A stretch of DNA of 64,000 nucleotides from Anthopleura xanthogrammica. Lineage: Eukaryota > Cnidaria > Anthozoa > Actiniaria > Actiniidae. The position numbers and the translations under genes are program-made. A model generated the notes under the pieces. It was not told the origin of the DNA, did not search any database, and saw nothing but the letters and a program-made list of their open reading frames with translations. Below, piece after piece: positions 25,801 to 35,500 of the stretch (position 1 is its first letter; each line of letters opens with the position of its first letter). The stretch lies in contig OZ025219.1 of NCBI GenBank assembly GCA_964019055.1, positions 10,371,388 through 10,435,387 of the forward strand, given 5' to 3'.

Positions 25801-27722
25801 TTTTTCTTTTTTTGTAACTGGCCTCAAACCTAAATTCCCCTGTAGGGCCGGCAAGGCGCGTGTACGTGTGACCCTAATAGCACTTGCACGACAAGTACGT
25901 TCAAGGTCAATAACGCTCACCTCACTCCTGTCTCGTATCCGTTGAACTTCCAGTGAGCATCAGGGACTTTCGTTTCTGTTGAAAATCGTTAAAACAGATT
26001 TGACTTGGTCATTCACGTGTGAGTAAAAAACAATAACAACAAAGATAATTCCTGAGACGTCATCAATTCCCAGCAAAATCGAATATCCGTTCAGCTGTTA
26101 CGTTACCTTTTTCTCCAGTCAAATTCAATCCCTTTACAAACACATCGTAGACGAAGTCGTTTTCGTGTGAGCTTGTTATGGATACAAGATCTCCTCCAAG
26201 CGACTGACAAAAGATACGAGCATCGGTCCAGTTTTTCATCTGCTGGAAGAGTTTGATGGCTGCTTTACCATAACGAAACCACCCATCACCCAAATCTACA
26301 AACACAGAATTAGTATTACTATAGAATAGAGGAGAGTCAAGTCAAAAGTCCAAATGAATCAGACTTCATAAATACCTTCCTTTCTTTTACATTGGTACAT
26401 CCTGCAGTACTGATCATCAACTGCCTGAAAAACACAAGTACTCTTATTAGAACAATACTAGATTTGGATCAATCTCCTACCCAGACCCCTCGTTTTAGGT
26501 ACCAGTCCTACTCATCCCCATTTCTAGAGAGCCTTCTCAGCTTTCTAACGAAAAATCGTTGGCTCTGGGCAACCCTAAAATTCTATCAGATTCAGCCATA
26601 TCGTTCGGTTCGGGCCCTCGGTAGCCTGTCGGTCGGGGCTCGGGTCATGCTCGGGAGGCTCCCAAGGCCTTGCGAGTTTTTGTTTTCATGGCAACCGGCA
26701 AGTTCACTCTGGTCGCTGCAGATTTGCCGGGGAAGCTGTGGATTTTGGTTTTTTCCCACCCCTCGCTGGTTTATTTTGGGTCCCTCTCTCTCCCTCTCCA
26801 CTGGTCTTAGGATCAGTGTGATAGGTGCGTTCAGGATGGAGCCGGTTCCACAGTAAGCGGTCAAGAACCACGTTCAGTCTATTCTCCCCCTCGCGTCAGG
26901 GGTAGACTGCTGGTGCCACGCATCCTTGCACCTCTCGCCAAACCCTTTCCTCGGTACCGTTCCTCTGTAAGCGTAATAGACATTAAAAGGATAAACAAAC
27001 ATACCACCGGAAACCAAACAAGCCAAATCAACTAGAACATATCTTCGAATCTTGAATCAAATCGTATTTCCAGTCGTAAACAAGCCGTTAGAAAGGTCGA
27101 GTCGGCATTTTATAGTCAGCGATCCTGAGATAGAGAATGACGACCTGGTCGCAAGATTCTGGCTTCCGGTCAGTAGGTTCAGGTCAGTCTCTAGTTGCCA
27201 GTCCTACTCACCTCCATTTCATGGTACTGAGATCCCTTTCTAGGTACCAGTCCTACTCACCTCCATTTCTTGATACTGGGATCTCTGTCAGGTACGAGTC
27301 CTTACTCACCCCCATTTCATTGTACTGGGATCCCTGTCTAGGTACCAGTCCTACTCACCCCCATTTCATTGTACTAGGATCCCTGTCTAGATACCAGTCC
27401 TACTCACCCCCATTTCTTGGTACTGGGATCCCTGTCTAGATATCAGATTTCCAGGATTGGCTCTTTTGCTGGAATTGTTCAAATCACATTCAACTGTTCC
27501 GTGATTGGTGGGACGTACGTTGATTGACATGCACCATGACAACCAAACACAGTCTCTCCAGCATAGACTTACGAGACTGTGGAGTACAGTCTTGATCACG
27601 TGACCTTGTAGTTTTTGATTTGGGCTTGGAACAAACTTGTAGATTTCACAGGAATTGCTCGTTGACAGATAGAGAGTAAACAACAGATATACGAATAGGA
27701 AGACTAGTCTTGTAGGGTCCAT
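22836..27722 (-). CDS. lectin paralogue L1: PAN + CTLD split by LamG (last junction out of phase)
   Basis: Exons on the minus strand: 27722-27408 (signal peptide, PAN), 26424-26376, 26295-26107 (CTLD N-half), 25975-25921 and 25293-25003 (LamG), 24357-24110 (LamG end), 23138-22836 (CTLD C-half to stop). Exons 1-6 join in phase. The PAN exon starts MDPTRLVFLFVYLLFTLYLS. The CTLD N-half has NWTDARIFCQSLGGDLVSIT, and the C-half has VWIGLNDQANTNTFQWSDAT and KKPFICERPAP. Exon 7 has 30 nt before SSNPNSL, where L2 has 32, so phase 1 entry hits an early stop. L1 is therefore decayed or uses an acceptor I cannot identify. Intron 6 carries a foldback transposon, intron 4 an (ACAAG)n tract and intron 1 a GC-rich insert. 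Confidence 0.7.
23198..24089. mobile_element. 892-bp foldback element in L1 intron 6
   Basis: Terminal inverted repeats of about 75 bp with one visible mismatch start CATGGCCAACTATTCCGGCC and end with the complement. L2, L3 and L4 show the empty site (CTGAAACAATCACACG). L1 reads CTGAAACA, element, CAATCACACG, implying a 2 bp CA duplication. Inner segments (AAATTTAAAGAATACACTAA) are also mirrored, but asymmetrically. The centre holds GC-richer promoter-like sequence (ACTTCCGG) and a small ATG segment (MSDLLQKYDLQFQ) followed by a donor-like G|GTTAGT. Confidence 0.88.
25455..25646. repeat. (ACAAG)n pentanucleotide microsatellite
   Basis: About 38 units with one AACAAG variant. It lies in intron 4 of L1 and is absent from the same intron of L2-L4. 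Confidence 0.97.
26527..27196. other. GC-richer insert inside the L1 49-bp minisatellite
   Basis: L1 intron 1 has one 49 bp repeat fragment at about 26497-26526. About 670 bp of distinctly GC-richer sequence follows (TTCGGTTCGGGCCCTCGG and similar), then the array resumes at 27198. L2-L4 lack it. ORFs on both strands have no recognisable domain. It could be a fragment of a transposon or displaced host sequence. Confidence 0.6.
27198..27450. repeat. 49-bp splice-donor minisatellite, L1 (about 5 copies)
   Basis: On the minus strand each unit reads GGGATCCCAGTACCAAGAAA then TGGGGGTGAGTAGGACTGG. The first unit is the real end of the PAN exon with its donor GGG|GTGAGT; the following copies repeat the exon end plus donor inside intron 1. 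Confidence 0.93.
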
Positions 27723-28091
27723 ACTGAAATGAATGTTACATGATTTTTTTGTACATTTATCAGTTTTCTATTTCATAAAAGAAAGTAATAAGAAAATTGG
27801 TTTAAATTACAAAAATTGAAAAACTAAGTTGATATTTGAGATTATGAGGGCTAAAATAACTAACGTTTTCTAGTTAGCCCCCAGCCTTTTTATGTTGCTA
27901 AGAAATAAACAGGTAGAAGGTAATATTACAAAAAAAAAAAACACACACACACACACACACACGTATACAAATGTAAAGGAAAAAGAGAGAAAAAATATAA
28001 TAAGTTTTATATGAAGAGAATTAAATATTGAATTGAGATATTATAAGCAGTAAGGACAATTACAGACAACGTAAGGACAGAAGGTGGTCTT
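27723..28091. other. L1 upstream region
   Basis: A splice acceptor-like TTTCAG|T lies just before the L1 ATG, suggesting an unrecognised upstream non-coding exon. A (CA)n tract is at about 27940-27962. No coding exon seen. Confidence 0.5.
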
Positions 28092-28303
28092 GCAATAGAC
28101 CCTTTTCGAATATGGCGTCTATGACGTCAAACGAGGAGAATAAGAATGTCCCGGATGTCGAAACCCAATGATTTCCACTAGCAGCATCCGGGACTGGAAT
28201 GCCCCGGATTTCAAAACACAATCATTATCATTCATGACATCCCGGACATCTTCGGACTCCTCGTTTGACGTCATAGACGCCATATTTGAAAAGAGTCTAT
28301 TGC
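28092..28303. mobile_element. palindromic MITE with about 45-bp inverted termini
   Basis: The left terminus GCAATAGACCCTTTTCGAAT continues ATGGCGTCTATGACGTCAAA. The right terminus mirrors it (TTTGACGTCATAGACGCCAT ... GAGTCTATTGC). The inner part also has mirrored CCCGGA segments. It is non-coding. Confidence 0.88.
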
Positions 28304-28811
28304 TTATTGAAGGAAGAGGTATTTAAGGTAGACTGGGAATTATCTCCAAAGATCGATTGCCATAAACGAGATTGTTTGCTTGCCTGTATTTGTTCTTACT
28401 TTTGTTTACAAGCATATCTTGTATTGTAATTATGAACATTGCTGGCATATTTAAACATGTTGTCAAACAGGCCCTTAGTAACTTTCCGCAATGCCACATA
28501 TGCATGAATTTCAAAACATGCAAGCAATATATGTTGTAAACAGATAATATATTTAATTACATCATCACTCTATAGTCCCATATGAGCAACTATGGTATTA
28601 TTTCCAAATTTTCATCCTGTCGAAATTAAAGATTAATTTGGATCGTTTTCGTTCGCATTTTTCTTGAGAAAACTGAAGCTGTCCAATTACGAGTAATTGG
28701 ATAGTTTCTCTCAGCCAATCCAAACTCGAGTTAAACAATAGCAATTACCTTTCAACCAATCAGCGTGCAGCTTAAGCTTGTCGGCTTTGTTTACTTTGTC
28801 CTGGATTCAAG
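28304..28811. other. no gene seen; promoter-like features at the right end
   Basis: Unique sequence. Two CCAAT-type words occur at about 28717 and 28762, shortly before the small ATGGCGG ORF at 28812. Confidence 0.4.
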
Positions 28812-28949
28812 ATGGCGGATCGAGGAAGAAGAAAATTGTTCTTTGTCTTTAACGATGTTTTAGAACAGAATTATGAAAATTTCCTTAACAAGAAAGTGCA
28901 AGAAGCTTTTACTAGACTCCCAGAAGTATCTTCAGAAAATTATATTTGA
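28812..28949 (+). CDS. small ORF, 45 aa, in ATGGCGG first-exon-like context
   Basis: It starts in CAAGATGGCGGATCG, a context typical of metazoan first exons. It encodes MADRGRRKLFFVFNDVLE, then a short acidic/basic stretch, and stops at TGA 28947-28949. A donor-like GAA|GTATCT lies near its end. No domain is recognised. It may be a relic first exon carried by a mobile element or a decayed host exon. Confidence 0.25.
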   Translation: MADRGRRKLFFVFNDVLEQNYENFLNKKVQEAFTRLPEVSSENYI

Positions 28950-29339
28950 ACTATTTTCTAACTTTTTATTCGTGTGTTTTTATGATCGTGAGTTTGTCAT
29001 GATATGATTAATTAGAGGGATTATATGCTTGTCTAATTTGGAAAAAATTGAATTCAAAAAGTTCCTCTGACTGCCAAATTGGAATTCGAATTTGCCTATT
29101 TCATCCAATTATTTCCAAATCTGACAGCATGTAGTCCTATTATAATTACCTATACTAAGAGGTTCTTTAAAGGTTTAGCACTTTCGGTTTCCTTTCCATA
29201 AGGTGTGGTAAAGAAAATTAGTCTTTATTTATTTATTTATTTATTTTTTATTTAATCAATTTGCCAAAGGCAGGTGATAAACAATAGAACATTAAGTCCC
29301 CTACAAGGCGTATCACCCGAACCCAACCCATGTAAAATA

Positions 29340-29930
29340 TACTAACCATCCCTCAAAGAAACCCTTAAGAAAAATATAATTAATGAATAAGGAAATATAA
29401 GGGAAAAAAAATTTGCGAAAATTATAATTATAATAATGCCGTGTGAAATAATGTGATTCTGTTTAACCTGAACTTTTTGAAAGTGGGTTTTAAATGTACT
29501 GCCCCACGGTATAAGTGCGCATGCGTACGATATGTACGGAAAAAATAAATTGTAATAGAGTTGTTTTAATTGTGTTATAGAGAGGTAGTGTCTCAGTTTA
29601 GATATTACTTCAGTATTCTGCGATATTTGGGCACAAATGTAAGAAATGTGATATTTCCATGACATGGAGTCATCTATCGTTACACCTAAATATTAAATAT
29701 TTGATGTGGTTTTTCCTTTCTAACGAGTGACATGTACGGTCTATACTTCTAAGTTTAATATCTAAAGAGGCATCTTTTTTCTTTGCGGATTTTACTATCA
29801 TAAAATTGGTCTCAGATTAGCTTATGGATAGCTTGTTTGTGTCACACTATCACTCCTTAACTTTTTCTAGTTCTGAATTCACAGTTTCTACTAGTGATTT
29901 CAGGTCACTTGAATAAACGTACTGGTTCTA
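29340..29930 (-). pseudogene. LINE reverse transcriptase fragment, frameshifted
   Basis: The minus strand carries RT thumb-like sequence (ISYICAQISQNTEVISKLRH, LYYNLFFPYISYACALIPWG). Upstream, in several frames with stops, are segments such as SETNFMIVKS and an NKLS-type word. This order is that of non-LTR RT. Multiple stops and frame changes show an old copy. A (TTTA)n tract at 29222-29250 may be its 3' tail. Confidence 0.75.
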
Positions 29931-30031
29931 GAATATCTTTTTAATGAGAGTAAGCAAATGAGGTTAATGCATGCACTCACCTAAAAGCTGTGTGTCACAA
30001 GAATTTTCAAAACATCACTCGTATCTATTAA

Positions 30032-30668
30032 GGTGACTGACTACTTTTGGACGTTCAATTTGAGGCCACGATGTGCGCGCGCACAAAAAAACGCGCAAAA
30101 CCGTATACTAAGTTTCGGCATTTTATTGAGGAACCATACAGGTTTTGAACTTCAACAGGGCAAAAACCCCAAATTTTGCACGGGACTCTATGTTTTTCTT
30201 TTAATTTCCTAAAACAACAGGTAAAAATCAATCTTTTGAGAAAGTTTGAAGAAAACGTAATTATTAGAACTTCTAAATTAAGAGTTTTATATGTTTTTGT
30301 TGTCATCATTTGAGTACGATTTTCGGTTGATGAGCTAGCTAACAACATGCTGAACTTTGAGCTTATTTTTAAAACTTTCTTCAAATATTTTTAATTCATC
30401 TTCAAAAATAATGTTTAAAGTAGATGTCCTGAGAAAATTGCTTCCAGAGCTTTTGTAATTTTTGAGTTATGAATTTTTGTATGCAAAGCTTGATTTCCGC
30501 CATTTTTCTTTCGAAAAGTTGTCAACATGGTCATATCTAAAATTCATTATTTTAAAAAACGAGCTCGGGACAACCCATTTTTCTTTTCATTTTTGGAATC
30601 AGCATTAAATTCTGTGTAAAATATCTTTCTAAGAACATTTTGTAATTATTCCTCGCTAAAGTAGTCAG
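30032..30668. mobile_element. TTAA-flanked element, subfamily b (L1-L2 spacer)
   Basis: The left end is TTAA followed by GGTGACTGACTACTTTTGG. The right end AAAGTAGTCAG runs into TTAA at 30669-30672 and lacks the last bases of the terminal repeat. The interior matches the element at 60191-60828 (CGTTTTGAACTTCAAC-like, CGGGACTCTAT, GGGACAACCCATTTTTC). There is no coding capacity. Confidence 0.8.
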
Positions 30669-30672
30669 TTAA

Positions 30673-32175
30673 TTATGAATTGTATTCGAGATCGTGTGAA
30701 TTCCAAATACAACAGGCAGCCACACACAATTTGTATCACAAGTAATCTTCTACGAAGTTTCAACGATCTTTTTTTAGAGAGTTTTAATATATTTTTCTCA
30801 ATATATTTAGAAAAAAGTTTTAACTAAACAAAATCCACAATTCTGTAATTTCTGAAGTTTGTCAACAAGCTAAGGGTTTTGCTACAATCTATTCTTCATA
30901 TTCATCGGAAATAATAGGACGATTTCACGAACTGCTAATAATATCTATCTTATGCTAATGCACTGAAAATGTGTCCATGAAACGATAAGCATGCTGTGAA
31001 CACGCAGTCAAGCTGAATAGAGCTTCAAAAATCGCTATTGATTTGTTATAATTCTATCACTAGCTCACCGAACAAACTCCCTCCATTGCCTAGTCCGTAC
31101 GTTATACATTAATATGGCTGTTGTGACTTTTCCCTGAAAGCTAGATAACACAGACTGTATTCTTTCTTTGGTTATTGAAAAATAACTAATAACGAAAATC
31201 GAGCGGGCAGAGGGAGTTAATGTTAAAGTTCAGTTGCAAGTTGTTGAAATTTTGGACGACGCTCATTTCATGACTCACATTTCAGTGTGATTATCACAAG
31301 AGAAATAAAATCTAACATTCTCAACATTTTGATTAATGTTTTCAACTAATCGCCCATAGGATATATATCATGCGTAATCCCATACCTCCTTTTAGGAACA
31401 GATTTCTTTTGTTGAGATAAGTACTCACTTTCTTTCCCTCAGTCGGTGTACTATATACTTTATCCTCTGATCGAAGAATCGACGGATCAAGAAATATTGA
31501 ACTTAAAACGACAAATGTTCAACAATAAGGAACTTTCACTATGCAAAGAAAATCAGTCACTGATTATTATTATTTTAACCTCGACTATATTTAGAAACAT
31601 CTTGAGATTGTTCAGCCAATCAGATTTCACTATTACCACAGCAACACACAGTAAACAGATGCTCGTTTTGTTGAAAAACAGCAAGAAACATGCATGTTTA
31701 CGTTGGCTGATAAAGTGATAATAAACTTGAGTTAACCGAAAATATTTTTAAATGTTAAAATGTTTTATTGTTTTGATCCCAATAGTAATTTAGTGCAAAA
31801 TATCTATTCATAAAAAACTTTGACTCTGCAAAATCGTATTTTTGAACAGCTTTAAGAAAATAGTCCAAAAATTTGCAACAAATTAAAAAAAAAGATGAAA
31901 AAGAATGAAAAATTCTTAATAAAATTGAACTAAAAAACCTAGCTATTTTTTTTTTTTACGACGTTTTTCGAAAGCTTTGTTAAAAACATCCAAGCTCACA
32001 CTGACGGGTCTATGTTTATATCGAGTTTTAGAATCACACTTTCTAGTCAATCAGAGTGAAAGTTATATCGTACTTAATTTATGTGTGTCACTCAGATTTT
32101 TCATTGCTCCTGAAATAAAAACGTTCGATTTTCTACTAAATATTCGTTTGATATCCTCTCATCTACTATTACTTC
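30673..32175. other. no gene seen in the rest of the L1-L2 spacer
   Basis: AT-rich unique sequence without similarity to the spacers upstream of L2-L4. Short ORFs have no recognisable domain or splice context. Confidence 0.5.
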
Positions 32176-32179
32176 TTTA

Positions 32180-32510
32180 CCAGGTGCTTCCATGAGAAGT
32201 TGTGCTGGTCTCTCACAGATGAATGGCTTCTTTTCCTTGCAGGTGCTTCTATGAGAGTTTCAGCTTCATGGTGCTGATCTCTCACAGATGACGGAATAGC
32301 TTCTTTTCCAGGCAGTGCTTCTATCAGAGTTTGTGCTTCATGGTACTGGTCTCTCACAGATGAATGGCTTCTTTTCCTTGCAGGTGCTTCTATGAGAGTT
32401 TCAGCTTCATGGTGCTGATCTCTCACAGATGACGGAATGGCTTCTTTTCCAGGCAGTGCTTCTATCAGAGTTTGTGCTTCATGGTGCTGGTCTCTCGCAG
32501 ATGAATGGCT
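32180..32510. repeat. 68-69 bp minisatellite, L2 copy (about 5 units)
   Basis: Same unit as at 22587-22860, derived from the CTLD end (ICERPAP, stop) plus 3' UTR. The proximal unit holds the real L2 stop (32479-32481). Confidence 0.92.
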
Positions 32511-35500
32511 TCTTTTCCTGGCAATGCTTGTCCAACCATTTCCTGTTGCTTCTCATTGCAATGCACTCTCTATCAGAAACCGCCGGTTGGGGGTTGTAAG
32601 TAGTTGGCAGAGGTCTGAACTGACTGAGAGGGGTGCCATCAGACCACTGGAAGGTGTTAGTGTTGGCTTGATCATTCAGACCAATCCATACTCCTTGTTC
32701 GTGCCAGTCTGGAATATTAACATAGAAATCATGTAAAGAGTTTGGATTAGAAGATTGTTTCTTGATGACATTAGATTTCGGTAACCCTTGTAGGAACAAA
32801 ATTTAGCCAATGAGAGAGATTTTTAAATGAGAATCACTGAAACAATCACACGAGTCACTTACACATTGCAGTATGTATTTCATGGAGGCTCAGTGACTTG
32901 TTGAACAGCATGAAGTGTTTAATGGAACCATGGAAATAATTGTTACTTGCTTGAGGTGTGAATACACCAAACACAAAACGAGTAGCCTCTTTCATCTTCA
33001 AACCCGTGAGAATTATCTGCTTGTCGATGTTTCCGTTCAGCACGAGGCGATACAAACTTTCTGTTTCATTCCAGGAGAAGGCAAAATGAAACCACACATT
33101 TTTGGGGCATCTACAAAAAATAAGAGTTTTCATCGTCAGACATACGATAAGATCAGGCTGGCCGTCTAACTAGGACGTTGAATGATAGGTGTCAATCAGT
33201 TAAGTGAATCTCATGAATCTCATTTCATTCAAGATGGTAAAAAATTCCTCACGTGACTAGAAATTAAGTCAACATTTGATAATAATAACCTATTTCACAA
33301 TGATTTAAATGTGTAGATCCCGGATGGAGTGTCACAATACTACATAAAGCAATAAATATCATTTCACTTACGTGCAGATTCTAAAGTCTTCTGTCCGAGC
33401 GGTTGAATAGATGTAAGTTTTTGCAGCAATACATCCTACTGAGTTAATATAGATATTCAACCGTATTTCACTCGATGAGCCAGTGAATGCATTTGGGAAA
33501 GATGCAGAAGGGTCGAGACGTTTAAGCCATAAAGCGATTGTGAAGCCCTTGAGATTGAGAGGGACAGCTGGGACCTCAGCAAACCCACCATTTCCAATGA
33601 AGTACAGAGCATTCTCTCCGTCATCTGACTGATATCTCACACCACCTGGCGTACCATGAAAGCTGGGTAAAGATAAATAACATGATTTGATATGAGATTT
33701 GAATTTTGAACGTTTTAGAATTTTAATGCAAAGTTGTAGTGCGACGCTTGTGTTTAATACAGTTAACATTTGTGCGCTTCTTTTTTTTAGTCAAGTTAGA
33801 AATCCGAAAATTATATATATGTGCCACATAAAATGTGGTAAACCTGTATCAAATATTAAGTTAAAAAATCAAAACAAAAAAAAAAAAAAAAAAAACAGGT
33901 ACTAATAAAGCAAGAATCGTTTACAACCAGGTGATCTGATGACGTCATTTTAGCGCGAAGCCAAAATCATTTTAAAAACGTATCCCAAAAGTCATTGCGG
34001 GCGCTCCACTATTTGAATCCAACATGGCGGCCCCAAACCAGCTTCCCGAAGATGCAGAGATTAAGGCAAAATTGATAGGAATCGCAGCCTTTACAGAGCT
34101 TATAAGCTAAAAATATTTATGCTCATTACAACACCGGCTTTAAAACCCAGTTTCTGGTAATAGAAAAAATGTACTCCTGGATAGAAGAAGAGTTTAATCG
34201 TCTTCTTTGTGAAAGACTGCAGACGAAATCTGAGAATTCATGATGTCCAAGGTCGGCGCTTTACCGTTAAACGGCTGATGTCCACATAACAAAGTGGGAT
34301 TAGTCTTTAAAATTATTTTCTATCCTTGTTTCATAGAGCTTCGCGGCCATTTTGTGGCTCTTGTAAGACGATAAAGTCTAGGCGCGCAAAGGATTCTGTG
34401 CGTTTTTATAATATTTTGCTGCTGCACTCTGATTGGCTGATGTTAGACATCAAGATCACCTGGAAGGATTAAAAGTAATAAATTGACAACAGAAAATGTA
34501 TCGGAAGGTAAAACTAGTTTCAAAATGAAATCTTGTTTTTCATAATTCACCACTTTCACAACCAGTACCCATAAAGCTTTGCATTTTGGGGGCAGCAAAG
34601 AGACAAAATCGTTAATATTACCATGAAAATTAATAAGAATTGAAGAAAAACAATCTAAAAACACTTATGCATCTGATGTGCATCTATCAGAATGAACAAA
34701 AACCAGAAAGAGAGAAATTTGAACAGCTTTTTTAGCAAAAGTCATGACATTTCTTAGTAAATCCATACATTGTCTGTAACACCAAACGTTTCATTCTCCC
34801 ATGGGTGTGGAATTAACTCTGATTGGTTACTGATACTGGATTTTTCAATGAAAAAAGCAAATATAGGCTTAGCATCTGCACGAAAAGTTTTGATTTCCAA
34901 ATTATTTTATTTCTAGTTGCCCTCCAAAACTCAAAGTATTATGGGGGATGTGGTTAAGTGAAGATTAGACTTTTCCCGAATTCGCTTGAGAATGTTCTTA
35001 ACGAAACAATGGCTGCGAGTCAAGGTTGTGTTCATACATTTAATATATTTGTATATCAAGTCCAACCTCGACTTGGAGCCATTGTTTGTGGTCACTAAAC
35101 GAAATCGGAAAGGGTCTATTCATTATTCCCTTCCACTGATAACACCACCTAATCATATCCATTTTGAAATCATTAGCAAATCCTGAAATTTGATTGGCTA
35201 AAAAGTGTGCGATTTAAGCATTAATCACACTATTTTGAATCATTAATAGCATCATTTTGTCAACCAATCACTTTTGAAGCTACATATAACTGTTGAGTAT
35301 TTGAATATATTAAGATTTCAAAATGGATATGATTAATAGGTAATAGAACTTCGTGTCGTGCAATTTTGCAAATCACACTCGTGATTAACAAATTGCATTC
35401 CCGCTACGCGGTTGTGCAATTTTGTAATCACTCTTGCGATTTTAGCCCAAATTGCACTCCACCCAGTTCTATTACCATTATTTATTTATTTTGTTGTTAC

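Noticed and set aside
26392..26864. ORFs of 90-154 codons on both strands in L1 intron 1
   Set aside because: They fall in the GC-rich insert, overlap on opposite strands, and show no domain or conservation in the paralogues.
31446..31718. 90-codon plus-strand ORF in the L1-L2 spacer
   Set aside because: AT-rich, no recognised domain, no splice or promoter context; expected by chance.
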